DNA of 64,000 nt, from assembly GCA_001465115.1 (NCBI GenBank), contig CP013614.1, forward strand, positions 2,790,001 through 2,854,000, given 5' to 3'. The notes under the pieces were generated by a model. The model searched no databases, was not told the DNA's origin, and was given only the letters and a program-made list of their open reading frames with translations. The translations under genes and the position numbers were made by a program. The DNA is from Enterococcus silesiacus (GTDB lineage Bacteria; Bacillota; Bacilli; Lactobacillales; Enterococcaceae). Below are positions 8,503 to 17,223 of the stretch, piece by piece (within the stretch, counting starts at the first letter, position 1; each line of letters opens with the position of its first letter).

Positions 8503-11211
8503 ATGCACTATTTATTCCTCTCACTTACACAAGATACTTTATATGTTCAAGAAAAAAAACAGCAGCTACATGTGTCCCAACAGGAATTTTCATTCTCTGA
8601 TTTTGATGTTCCAAACACAATTGAACACTTAGCCGTGCGGATCAACGAGCAGTTTCCAACCATCAGTGGTGCCGTTTTAGATACAATCCCACCCGAATTT
8701 TATATTGAAAACCCACATGTAACGCCTTTAAATGCAGGTGTCGAAAATCTTATCAAACATTTTTCGGAATTACTGAATTGCCCAATTCTTACAATTTCTG
8801 AGCAGCTTGCTGCCGTAGATTTAGCCACAGCATTTAAGGAAAAAGCCGAGTATTCTACTTGGCACTTAGATTATTTCGGATACACACCTGGCAAAGAAGA
8901 ATATTCCGTTGAGTCATTACTGACAACAGGCAATGGCTTTATGGGATTGCGTGGTACGATACCCGAAATGACTCTTACAAAAGAGCACTATCCTGCCACT
9001 TATATTGCTGGTCTTTACAATGAAGAGCAATCAGAGATTGCAGGTCAAATTGTTGAAAACGAAGACTTTGTCAACACGCCGAACAACCAATATATTAGTA
9101 TCAAAGTTGCTGGAACAGATGAATGGTTGTCGCTTGAAAATGCGGTATTACATCACCTACACCGGAATCTAGATTTAAAAAGCGGCTTATTCACTTCTCA
9201 TATGATCATTGAAGATGCACACCAGCATCAAGTGAAAATCACCGCGCATAAAATCGTAAACATGGCACAAATGAATAACTATAGTATCAAATATTCAGTC
9301 ACCCCGTTGAACTTCTCTAAAGATATAACACTCAAGATTGAAACTGACGGCTCTGTCTATAACTTTAATGTTGAAAGATACCGCAACCTAACGGCTAAAC
9401 ACTTTCATATCACACACTTAGAAGCAGAGAAAAATAAAACAATACTAGAAGTGCAAACCAATCATTCAAACATTAGCATCCGTCAGTCAGCCAAAATCAT
9501 TGGTGATTTTTTTGAAGCCGATACCATCAGACATTCGATAAACGACAAAAAGATCGAACAAGAGATTTTATTTTATGCCGAACAAAACAAGACGTATACG
9601 CTTGAAAAGCACGTCCAAGTCCAAGCTTCCATAGCTGAAGCAACTTGGGAAAATCCCGCTGCTCAAGCTACCTCTTTTGATTCAGAATTTGCTGAAAGTA
9701 AGCATGCTTGGAAAGAACTATGGGAAAAAGCAGATATTCAAGTGACAGGCGACCTGATGTCTCAAAAATTATTACGGATCCACACCTATCATCTACTTGT
9801 TTCAGCGTCTCCATTCAGTAATGATCAGTTGGACGTTTCTGTCACTGCTCGTGGCTTGCATGGTGAGGCCTATCGCGGTCATATTTTCTGGGATGAGATT
9901 TTTATCTTACCTTTTTATATTCTACATTTCCCTGATACAGCGAAACAGCTTTTGATGTATCGGTATAATCGCCTAAGTAAAGCAAAAGAGAATGCTCAGG
10001 AAAGTGGCTATGACGGTGCTATGTATCCGTGGCAATCTGGCCTTGATGGTAGTGAGGACACCCAAAAACTTCATTTGAATCCACTGAACGGCGAGTGGGG
10101 CGAAGATCACAGTATTCTGCAGCGTCACGTGTCACTCGCAATCGCGTACAATATCTGGATGTATTGGAACAACTCTGGCGATGATCAATTCATCAAAGCT
10201 TATGGTGCTGAAATGTTGCTGGAAATCGCGAATTTCTGGCGCAGTGCCGCAACTTTCGATGAAAAAACGGACCGCTACTTTATCGACAAAGTCATGGGAC
10301 CAGATGAATTTCACGAAGCATACCCTAACAGCACAGAAAGTGGTTTGAAAAACAATGCTTATACGAATATCATGGTTGTTTGGTTATTTGAAGAGTTAGA
10401 AAATATCCTTTCACTATTAAATACGCAAGAACAGACAGCATTATTTAATAAAACGCACACTACACAAGAAAATCTGGCAAAAATGAAAGATATTCGTAAG
10501 CGTCTAGCTCTCGAAATCAATGAAGACGGGATCATTGCCCAATATGAAGGCTATTTTGCCTTAAAAGAAGTCGATTGGGAACAAGCAAAAGAAAAATATG
10601 GCAATATTTACCGCATGGACCGGATTTTAAAAGCGGAAGGACAGTCGCCAGATGATTATAAAGTGGCCAAACAAGCAGATACTTTAATGTTGTTTTATAA
10701 TTTAAACAAAGAAAAGATTGATGAAATTTTAGCAGAGCTTGGCTACGATCTACCTGCCGATTATCTTGAAAAAAATCTTTTGTACTATCTAGATAGAACC
10801 TCTCACGGCTCTACACTCTCAAGAATCGTTCATGCTCAGCTAGCTGAAGAGGTTGCTTTTCATGACTTGTCTTGGAAGCTGTATCAAGAGGCTTTACATT
10901 CAGATTATCAGGATATCCAGGGCGGAACGACCGCAGAAGGTATCCATACAGGGGTTATGGCGGCAACGATCTATGTTACTCTCACCACTTATGCTGGGAT
11001 CGATATCAAAAAGAACGACCTTACGATCAAACCTAATTTACCGAAAAATTGGGCTGATATGACTTTTAACATCGATCACAAAGGAATTCACTATCATTTG
11101 ACCGTTTCAAAACAGTCTGTTCGTATTTGTCCCTCACAAGACACAACGATACTAGTCAAAGATCAACCTTACCAAGTGATTGCCCATGAAGAAACAACCA
11201 TCAACTACTAA
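8503..11211 (+). CDS. GH65 disaccharide phosphorylase, probably trehalose-6-phosphate phosphorylase
   Basis: A 902-residue GH65 enzyme. The catalytic acid is Glu602 in GPDEFHEAYPNS, in the (alpha/alpha)6 barrel. HGSTLSRIVHAQLA nearer the C-terminus is the family's phosphate-binding region, and a small beta domain ends the protein. GH65 phosphorylases split maltose, trehalose or trehalose-6-phosphate with phosphate to give beta-glucose-1-phosphate. The downstream beta-phosphoglucomutase handles that product. The adjacent TreR-like repressor and operator favour trehalose-6-phosphate, as in Lactococcus lactis TrePP; maltose phosphorylase is the alternative. About 120 residues precede the usual GH65 start (YSTWHLDYFGYTP) and I recognise no domain there. 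Confidence 0.8.
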   Translation: MHYLFLSLTQDTLYVQEKKQQLHVSQQEFSFSDFDVPNTIEHLAVRINEQFPTISGAVLDTIPPEFYIENPHVTPLNAGVENLIKHFSELLNCPILTISEQLAAVDLATAFKEKAEYSTWHLDYFGYTPGKEEYSVESLLTTGNGFMGLRGTIPEMTLTKEHYPATYIAGLYNEEQSEIAGQIVENEDFVNTPNNQYISIKVAGTDEWLSLENAVLHHLHRNLDLKSGLFTSHMIIEDAHQHQVKITAHKIVNMAQMNNYSIKYSVTPLNFSKDITLKIETDGSVYNFNVERYRNLTAKHFHITHLEAEKNKTILEVQTNHSNISIRQSAKIIGDFFEADTIRHSINDKKIEQEILFYAEQNKTYTLEKHVQVQASIAEATWENPAAQATSFDSEFAESKHAWKELWEKADIQVTGDLMSQKLLRIHTYHLLVSASPFSNDQLDVSVTARGLHGEAYRGHIFWDEIFILPFYILHFPDTAKQLLMYRYNRLSKAKENAQESGYDGAMYPWQSGLDGSEDTQKLHLNPLNGEWGEDHSILQRHVSLAIAYNIWMYWNNSGDDQFIKAYGAEMLLEIANFWRSAATFDEKTDRYFIDKVMGPDEFHEAYPNSTESGLKNNAYTNIMVVWLFEELENILSLLNTQEQTALFNKTHTTQENLAKMKDIRKRLALEINEDGIIAQYEGYFALKEVDWEQAKEKYGNIYRMDRILKAEGQSPDDYKVAKQADTLMLFYNLNKEKIDEILAELGYDLPADYLEKNLLYYLDRTSHGSTLSRIVHAQLAEEVAFHDLSWKLYQEALHSDYQDIQGGTTAEGIHTGVMAATIYVTLTTYAGIDIKKNDLTIKPNLPKNWADMTFNIDHKGIHYHLTVSKQSVRICPSQDTTILVKDQPYQVIAHEETTINY

Positions 11212-11232
11212 TTATCAGATAGGAGAATACAC

Positions 11233-11883
11233 ATGAAAAAAGGTTTTGTCTTCGACTTAGATGGCGTTATCACCGATACCGCCAAGTTTCACTATATTGC
11301 TTGGAAAAATCTCGCAAAAAAATTAGGGATCACAATCAACGAAACTTTTAATGAAACCCTAAAAGGAATCAGCCGTATGGATTCTTTGGATAAAATTTTA
11401 GCTTATGGACAACGGGAAAATGAGTTTACTACAGCCGAAAAAGAAGCATTGGCTCAAAAGAAAAATGATGAATACGTTAAACTTCTAGCAGATCTTTCAG
11501 AAACGGACTTATTACCAGGGGTTCACGACTTTTTAGTCCAAGCAAAAGAACGCAACATCCCTTGTTCAATTGCTTCAGCGTCCAAAAACGCGCCAATGAT
11601 TTTAGAAAAATTAGGTGTTCTTGATTTCTTCGGACATATCGTTGATCCAGAAACATTAAAAAAGGGCAAACCTGATCCAGAAATTTTCGTAAAAGCAGCG
11701 GAAAGTATCAATGTTGCCCCTAAAGATGCAATTGGTTTTGAGGATGCTCAAGCAGGGATTGAAGGAATCAAAGCCGCTGGCATGTATGCTGTAGGGATTT
11801 CTGCTACAGAAACGTTAAAAGGGGCAGACTTTCAGGTTACTTCCATGACTGAGTTAGATATCGAGCAACTAATCAATCAATAA
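11233..11883 (+). CDS. pgmB: Beta-phosphoglucomutase
   Basis: A 216-residue HAD-superfamily enzyme that converts beta-glucose-1-phosphate to glucose-6-phosphate. The nucleophile motif FDLDGVITDTA is at residues 7-17. The cap-domain signature GISRMDSL follows, then the Ser of motif II (SIASASKNA), the Lys region of motif III and acidic motif IV (GFEDAQAGIEG). It starts 21 bp after the GH65 stop with an AGGAG site, so the two form an operon: phosphorolysis of the disaccharide, then entry of the glucose-1-phosphate into glycolysis. Confidence 0.92.
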   Translation: MKKGFVFDLDGVITDTAKFHYIAWKNLAKKLGITINETFNETLKGISRMDSLDKILAYGQRENEFTTAEKEALAQKKNDEYVKLLADLSETDLLPGVHDFLVQAKERNIPCSIASASKNAPMILEKLGVLDFFGHIVDPETLKKGKPDPEIFVKAAESINVAPKDAIGFEDAQAGIEGIKAAGMYAVGISATETLKGADFQVTSMTELDIEQLINQ

Positions 11884-11890
11884 AACGAAA

Positions 11891-11926
11891 AAAGAAGTAG
11901 CGATATACTTAGACGCTACTTCTTTT
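11891..11926 (+). terminator. Terminator after pgmB
   Basis: AGAAGTAGCG and CGCTACTTCT arms are followed by TTTTTC, 7 bp past the pgmB stop. The preceding A run would let it also end the convergent ClbS/DfsB-like gene. Confidence 0.85.
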
Positions 11927-11933
11927 TCTCTCT

Positions 11934-12449
11934 TCATGACATCAAAACAAGTTTCTTCCACTTACGAATTTTAGTTCGGAAATTGGTAAACGGTGCCACA
12001 GTATTGATATGCACCCATTTGTATAAGGGCCACATCGCTTTGGTCGTAGCATAATTTCTCTGCCCTGCTTCAAACAACTCCTCATCAGACAATGTTTCCA
12101 ACCAGGCGCATACCTGATTGACAGACTCTCTCAACATTTTTCTTTGTTCTGCGATACTGTATTTACCGTATTTTTCATAAAACGACTGATATAAGCCACC
12201 TAAATTATTCCATTTATACCCTGGCGCAGGCGTTTGGACTACTTTTCCTGTCTGTTCATCTTGCTCCCATTGAAGAATCAAATTTACCCAGCCAAGTTGA
12301 TAAGACAAATTTTCGGAAGGGGTTTTATCTACCTCTTCAATTCGCTTGTCTTTTTGTGCTTCAGGCACATCGATAAATTCCTCATCGTATTTCTCATATC
12401 TTTTTTTGATTTCTGCAATCAACTCTTCTGAATTTTCATATGTGCGCAT
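11934..12449 (-). CDS. ClbS/DfsB family four-helix bundle protein
   Basis: A 171-residue protein of the DinB-like ClbS/DfsB family (formerly DUF1706). The conserved central region is clear: [15 protein letters not shown], then [19 protein letters not shown] and the C-terminal [14 protein letters not shown]. ClbS itself protects colibactin producers, while most relatives, including enterococcal ones, have no proven role. It is a single gene convergent with pgmB, next to a radical SAM gene on the same strand about 40 bp upstream. No resistance function can be claimed. Confidence 0.8.
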   Translation of the reverse strand: MRTYENSEELIAEIKKRYEKYDEEFIDVPEAQKDKRIEEVDKTPSENLSYQLGWVNLILQWEQDEQTGKVVQTPAPGYKWNNLGGLYQSFYEKYGKYSIAEQRKMLRESVNQVCAWLETLSDEELFEAGQRNYATTKAMWPLYKWVHINTVAPFTNFRTKIRKWKKLVLMS

Positions 12450-12491
12450 CTTTAAACTCCTTTGCTATTTAAAACTCTTTCTAAACTGACC

Positions 12492-13376
12492 TTAGTCAAA
12501 CAAGGTTCCCTGGTTTGAAACATACGGTGCTTGATAATTGTGTATGATTTTTTCCATCTGATAGTCCATTCCTAATTTATCACAAAGTGTATAGAATTTA
12601 CTCGTGATTTGGGCTTGATTCTGAATCCCGCAGAAATAATTACGATCATAATTTTCTTTATACTTCATTAAAATCTCTGGAAAATAGTGCGCTAAAAATG
12701 TAAAATAATGTTCTTTTTGCCGATCTCTTAAGGTCATTCCGAAAAAAGGATAAACGTATTTAGCGCCGGCTTCTGCTGCTTTTAAAACAACTAGTTCAAT
12801 TGTTGACCAATCATCGGTGAGAAACGGCAGCATCGGCATCAGGATCACCCCCGTATAAATTCCACTAGTTGCTAATTGCCGGACAGCTTCTAAGCGTTGG
12901 GATGGCAGACTGACCGCCCGCTCGATTTTTTTTGCTAATTCATCATCCATCGTACTGACAGATAGGCTGACATTGACTGGCGAGTGTTGCGCAATTCTTT
13001 CTAAGAGCTGATGATCACGTGTAACTAAACTACTTTTAGTTGCAATCGAAACACCATAACCAAAATGATGAAATAATTCCAATGACCGTAACGTCAATTT
13101 TTGACTACGTTCAAAAAAATTATATGGATCTGACATCGAGCCTGTGCCGACAATCCCTTTTTTCTTTTTGCTAGACAGCTCTTTACTTAAAATCTCGATT
13201 GCTTGCTTTTTGCCGCGAACCTTCTCAAAGTGATCGATCTGATAACACTCACTTCTTGAATCACAATAGACGCAACCATGATGGCACCCTTTGTAAAGAT
13301 TCATCGTGTAATCTGTTCCAAACCACTCATTTGTTCTACTTTTTGATAAGATAGATTTTGCCGAAATATAGTCCAT
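12492..13376 (-). CDS. Radical SAM protein, spore-photolyase-like (Rv2578c type)
   Basis: A 294-residue radical SAM protein. The iron-sulfur cluster motif is CHHGCVYC (Cys31, Cys35, Cys38), in the context MNLYKGCHHGC that is typical of SPL-like proteins. GTGSMSDPYNFFER and ATKSSLVTRD are the next conserved blocks, and PMLPFLTDD and YPFFGMTLR mark the second half. True spore photolyase is not expected because enterococci do not sporulate. The family is widespread and its substrate is unknown. It is divergent from a MerR regulator about 150 bp away. Confidence 0.8.
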   Translation of the reverse strand: MDYISAKSILSKSRTNEWFGTDYTMNLYKGCHHGCVYCDSRSECYQIDHFEKVRGKKQAIEILSKELSSKKKKGIVGTGSMSDPYNFFERSQKLTLRSLELFHHFGYGVSIATKSSLVTRDHQLLERIAQHSPVNVSLSVSTMDDELAKKIERAVSLPSQRLEAVRQLATSGIYTGVILMPMLPFLTDDWSTIELVVLKAAEAGAKYVYPFFGMTLRDRQKEHYFTFLAHYFPEILMKYKENYDRNYFCGIQNQAQITSKFYTLCDKLGMDYQMEKIIHNYQAPYVSNQGTLFD

Positions 13377-13527
13377 TATGTTAACTGTATAGTAAACTAG
13401 AAACAGCTACTTGCCACCTCCTTTGATTAACCTAGTTTTATTTTAAACCTTGACACAATGTGAAAGTCAACTATTTTAAAGTATAATAGATCTAGTTTGT
13501 AATTCTAGATTCGTTTAAGGAGTAACT

Positions 13528-14328
13528 ATGTTTAAAATCAGTGAATTTTCTAAATTAACCAATATCAGCCCACGTATGCTTAGACATTATGACAAGCTAA
13601 ATTTATTAAAACCCGAGATTATTCAGGCAGAAAACGGCTACCGCTACTATACACCTGAGCAAATTACTCAAGCAAATCAACTTCTTTCACTCAAAAATAT
13701 TGGCATTCCACTAAAAGAAATCAAACCCTTTTTAGATGGTAAAGCTGATTTGGCTGATTATTTAACAAAACATCGAACATTACTGGAAACTGAGCTTGCT
13801 GAAAAGAAACTACAACTTGCTTATTTAGATTTATTGGAAGAAAAAAAGACACCTTCAGAAAAAGACGCAATGAATTATCCAATCGAAGAAAAAAAGATAC
13901 CTGATCTGTTTGTGCTTGCTTATCGGCAAGAAGTTGCCTCTTACTATGAAGAAGAACAACTTTGGCAACAACTCTTTTCAACTATCCGCACTGAAGATTT
14001 AGCTAAACTGGGCCAATCTATTGCAGTCTTTCGTGACACTACTTCTGATATGATAGATATCGAAGTCATGATCAGTACTCCAAAAACACTCGGACACAAA
14101 TATCCGCAGATTAAAACCTTCTCTCCAGGATTGATTGCTTCTGTTGTAACAAATGGTGCTTACGCTACCATGCCAACTATTCATGCCGATATGGCGAACT
14201 GGCTGAAAGTGAATGGCTACGTACATACTGGCAATATCTTTAACATTTATCACTCTAGCCCAGCTACTGAGGAACAGGAGCAATTTTATATTACAGAGGT
14301 TTGTTACCCTATAAAAAGACCGAAATAA
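13528..14328 (+). CDS. MerR-family regulator with GyrI-like effector domain
   Basis: A 266-residue regulator. The MerR winged helix is at residues 1-70 (FKISEFSKLTNISPRMLRHYDKL, then NGYRYYTPEQ). A coiled coil follows at about 75-110, then a C-terminal effector-binding domain of the GyrI/BltR kind. This group includes multidrug-responsive regulators such as BmrR. The gene stands alone; the likely target is its own promoter or the divergent radical SAM gene, but nothing here proves it. Confidence 0.85.
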   Translation: MFKISEFSKLTNISPRMLRHYDKLNLLKPEIIQAENGYRYYTPEQITQANQLLSLKNIGIPLKEIKPFLDGKADLADYLTKHRTLLETELAEKKLQLAYLDLLEEKKTPSEKDAMNYPIEEKKIPDLFVLAYRQEVASYYEEEQLWQQLFSTIRTEDLAKLGQSIAVFRDTTSDMIDIEVMISTPKTLGHKYPQIKTFSPGLIASVVTNGAYATMPTIHADMANWLKVNGYVHTGNIFNIYHSSPATEEQEQFYITEVCYPIKRPK

Positions 14329-14454
14329 TAATATTTTTTTAATTTCCCAATGATACTATATAGTTTACAAGCCATTTTATATCCATTCTTTTTGATGTGA
14401 CCTTTCAGATTAACAGAGAAAAATAAATTAAATCAGTTTCATAACGACGAACTT

Positions 14455-14491
14455 AAAGCGCATGGGTACTTAGTCCTCATGCGCTTTTTTT
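14455..14491 (+). terminator. Terminator between merR-type gene and nagA
   Basis: AAAGCGCATG pairs with CATGCGCTTT and is followed by seven T on the plus strand. It lies about 125 bp after the MerR stop and 19 bp from the end of the convergent nagA, so it may serve both. Confidence 0.75.
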
Positions 14492-14509
14492 GCTATAAAA
14501 ACCAGGCTT

Positions 14510-15655
14510 TTATTTGACTAGTCCTTTTAAGACTTTTTTGACTACTTTAAAGTCTTCATCCAAAAGAATCAAGTCAGCGTCATATCCCACAGCAATCTTA
14601 CCAATTTTCTTTTCTCCTAGTATATCGGCTGGCGTAGTTGCCCCCATTTTAATTGCATCGTCTAACGGAATGCCCATTTCCACACTTAGTTTAAGCGCCT
14701 CATTCATCGTCACGGTGCTAGATGCTAAGGTGCCATCTTTTAAGCGCGCCACACCATTTTCTACAGTGACCTGATGTCCGCCAAATTCGTAAGCACCATC
14801 TCCCACGCCCATAGCTTGTAAAGCGTCTGTGATCAACACCATCCCATCTGCTCCTTTTATTTTGTGTAGCAGGCGGACGATTCCCGGATGTAAATGGATC
14901 CCATCAACGATTGCTTGAACACTTACGCTATCATTTTCAAGAGCTGCGGTAACCAAACCTGGTGCGCGGTGATGGATCGGTGGCATTGCGTTAAAGCAGT
15001 GCGTAATGTGTGTCGCACCCTGTTGAAACGCTTCTTGCGCTTCTTCATAAGTTGCATCAGAATGGGCAATGGCAACGACAACGTTTTTTTGTTTTAAATA
15101 AGTGATCAATTCCAAGCTGCCTGGTAATTCTGGTGCTATGGTAACCATTTTGATCAAATCACCTGCTCGTTCAAAAATCAGTTCCATTTCTTTTAAGTCT
15201 GGGTTTCTTAGATAATTCGGGTCCTGCATGCCTTTTCGTTTAACGTTTAGATAAGGTCCTTCTAAATGGATACCTAAAATTTTTGCTCCTATTTCACGCC
15301 CAACAACTTCTTTGGTTCGGTCGATCATCGTCAATAATGCTTCTAACGAAGAAGTGACTGACGTTACCAAAAAACCAGTACAACCAGTTTCCAAACATTT
15401 TTTCGACACTTCTTGAATACTTTTTGTCGTGCCATCCATCATATCAAAATTATTGGCTCCGTGAATGTGGACATCGATCATTCCGGGGATCAGTAATTGA
15501 TTTTGACCATCGATGCGATGATTTATGCCTTCGTTAGAAATAGTGTTAGCCCCTGCTGGTTCTATCTCTGAAATACTTTCATTTTCTATCAAGATATCGA
15601 CTAATTCTAGGCCATCCTCTTTACTTATCGTTATGTTTTGAATAAGTGTTTTCAT
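14510..15655 (-). CDS. nagA: N-acetylglucosamine-6-phosphate deacetylase
   Basis: Cytosolic amidohydrolase that removes acetate from GlcNAc-6-phosphate to give glucosamine-6-phosphate, used in amino-sugar catabolism and cell-wall recycling. The 381-residue length is normal. Family motifs are in order: DVHIHGANNFD (metal site), LGIHLEGPYLN, AIAHSDATYEEA, THCFNAMPPIHHRAPG and LITDALQAMG with the catalytic Asp. The ATG overlaps the stop of the upstream DeoR regulator (ATGA), so the two are co-translated. nagB is not in the window. Confidence 0.94.
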   Translation of the reverse strand: MKTLIQNITISKEDGLELVDILIENESISEIEPAGANTISNEGINHRIDGQNQLLIPGMIDVHIHGANNFDMMDGTTKSIQEVSKKCLETGCTGFLVTSVTSSLEALLTMIDRTKEVVGREIGAKILGIHLEGPYLNVKRKGMQDPNYLRNPDLKEMELIFERAGDLIKMVTIAPELPGSLELITYLKQKNVVVAIAHSDATYEEAQEAFQQGATHITHCFNAMPPIHHRAPGLVTAALENDSVSVQAIVDGIHLHPGIVRLLHKIKGADGMVLITDALQAMGVGDGAYEFGGHQVTVENGVARLKDGTLASSTVTMNEALKLSVEMGIPLDDAIKMGATTPADILGEKKIGKIAVGYDADLILLDEDFKVVKKVLKGLVK

Positions 15656-16422
15656 TTTTTTCCACCTTCTACAAGAATAATGTTGACTTCATTTTTTTGC
15701 AATTGTCTGGTGATTGGATCTGGCAATGGCTTATCTGTGATCAATAGATCGATTTTTACAAAATCCAGTTTAAAATTGGTCGTGTTTCTCACTTTAGAGC
15801 TGTCAAGTACAACGCAGGTTCTTTTCGCATTTTTGATAATGGTGTGCTTTAATTCGATGTCTTCTAATTCAGAGTAAAACAATCCAGCATCACTGATGCC
15901 TGATGCACCAATAAATGCGAGGTCAAAATAAAAACTAGCTAGTTGAGCGATCACTGATGTCCCTATCAGTAAGTGCGAGTTAGAATTGAAGTATCCTCCT
16001 AACAGATAGACTTCCTGTTTATTATTGACTTCTGTCGCTGATATCGCATTGTCGATCGAGTTGGTGACAATCAGGACATCTTCTTGCGTAAGTTCTTTTG
16101 CGATAAATTGAACAGTAGTAGAAACATCTAGCCAAATGGTTTGATTATCTGCTATTTCTTTGACTGCTTTACGCGCAATTCGAATTTTTTCTTGACTGTT
16201 TACAACTAATCGTTTGGAGTAATCTTCGATTTTTGTCTTAATGATCGGCAGTGCAATTCCTCCGCGATATCTTTCAGCCAAACCGTCATTAACGATCAAT
16301 AAGATATCTCGACGAATACTGTCTTTAGATATTTGGAAATAATCGGCTAATTCGGCTGCATCCAGCTTTTCCTTCTCTTGTAGTAACTCTAAAATTTTTG
16401 CGATTCGTTCTTTTTGATTCAT
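15652..16422 (-). CDS. DeoR-family regulator of nagA
   Basis: A 256-residue DeoR repressor: N-terminal HTH (residues 1-57, LDAAELADYFQISKDSIRRD) and a sugar-phosphate-binding DeoRC domain with the usual TIWLDVSTT and LIVTNSI segments. An AGGAGG site precedes the ATG. It overlaps nagA by 4 bp and is the first gene of that operon. An amino-sugar phosphate is the probable effector, inferred only from the operon partner. A TTATACT -10-like box is upstream. Confidence 0.85.
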   Translation of the reverse strand: MNQKERIAKILELLQEKEKLDAAELADYFQISKDSIRRDILLIVNDGLAERYRGGIALPIIKTKIEDYSKRLVVNSQEKIRIARKAVKEIADNQTIWLDVSTTVQFIAKELTQEDVLIVTNSIDNAISATEVNNKQEVYLLGGYFNSNSHLLIGTSVIAQLASFYFDLAFIGASGISDAGLFYSELEDIELKHTIIKNAKRTCVVLDSSKVRNTTNFKLDFVKIDLLITDKPLPDPITRQLQKNEVNIILVEGGKK

Positions 16423-16509
16423 ACGTTACCTCCTGATTTATTTTGAGTATAACAAAAAATCTTCCGTTTGCATATTACTAAGTTTTCCGATTGTTTTTTT
16501 AAGTTTTTG

Positions 16510-16543
16510 TAAGTAAAAAAAGACCTTCATTTAAAAGTCTTTT
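16510..16543 (-). terminator. Terminator at the 3' end of the unknown 190-residue gene
   Basis: AAAAGAC and GTCTTTT arms surround the stop codon of the gene ending at 16527 and are followed on the minus strand by seven T. Confidence 0.7.
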
Positions 16544-17099
16544 TTACAACGGTATTCATTTGATGATCGATCGTGTACAACATAGGTTGACTGTAGACAT
16601 AAACAACATCATATTGTCTGTCGTTTTTTGTCCTATAGATATGTTTGGCTAGTTGCTCAATGCTTTTTTCATCTTCACCAAATACAAAAATAAATAAATT
16701 ATTTTCTTTGTATAGCTTATAATTACCGCTTTGGAGTTTTTCAACTTTATTATCATAAGCTTCTATTAAATTAAATAATGAATGCCAATTAGTAATCGAA
16801 ATCGCGACCTTTTTCTTGGTGTTATCTGGCAATGGTAAATTGATTCTAAGGACATCATCTCCATATCTTTCCTTGATGATCTCAAGGATTTGCTTATCAT
16901 TATGGACATTTATTTCATCAATATTCAGCGCTTCTAGCACACTTTCTTTTAATGATTGGGTCACTTCTACACCAATATTCTGTGTTGGATTTTGAATATC
17001 TGGTTTATCTAAAAGGATTGCTTCTTGGTATTTTTCGGGTTCTGCTTTTCGTAGAATTTCTAATGCTTCCCGTTCATCTGGACGTTCCATTATAGACAT
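16527..17099 (-). CDS. Unknown protein with a possible PD-(D/E)xK-like motif
   Basis: I do not recognise this 190-residue protein. Near the N-terminus, PEKYQEAILLDKPDI followed by NIGVEVTQSL resembles nuclease-fold motifs in which an Asp and the Glu of E-V/I-T sit on neighbouring strands (D-P-D ... G-V-E-V-T). The usual Lys is replaced by Thr, so activity is doubtful. The rest is mixed alpha/beta with a strand-like YKENNLFIFVFGEDE. The start at 17099 (MSIMERPDE) has an AGGAG site; the longer frame from 17117 does not. The gene is flanked by terminators and appears monocistronic. Confidence 0.55.
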   Translation of the reverse strand: MSIMERPDEREALEILRKAEPEKYQEAILLDKPDIQNPTQNIGVEVTQSLKESVLEALNIDEINVHNDKQILEIIKERYGDDVLRINLPLPDNTKKKVAISITNWHSLFNLIEAYDNKVEKLQSGNYKLYKENNLFIFVFGEDEKSIEQLAKHIYRTKNDRQYDVVYVYSQPMLYTIDHQMNTVVKKTFK

Positions 17100-17176
17100 A
17101 TGATTGCTCCTGTTCATGCTTTGTTATAGTCACATTATACTAAAATTTTGGATAAATCAACTCCATAAAACAACAT

Positions 17177-17222
17177 AAAAAAGCTGAACATTCAGTTATT
17201 TTAGGATGTTCAGCTTTTTTTT
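17177..17222 (-). terminator. Terminator after the LPATN surface protein
   Basis: AAAAAGCTGAACAT and ATGTTCAGCTTTTT are perfect 14-base arms. The hairpin begins immediately beyond the stop of the surface-protein gene on the minus strand, with A and T runs on both sides. Confidence 0.85.
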
Positions 17223-17223
17223 A

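Noticed and set aside
11934-12449. ClbS/DfsB-like protein as a colibactin-type self-resistance gene
   Set aside because: No biosynthetic cluster is nearby and the family is broad, so the specific resistance role is unsupported.
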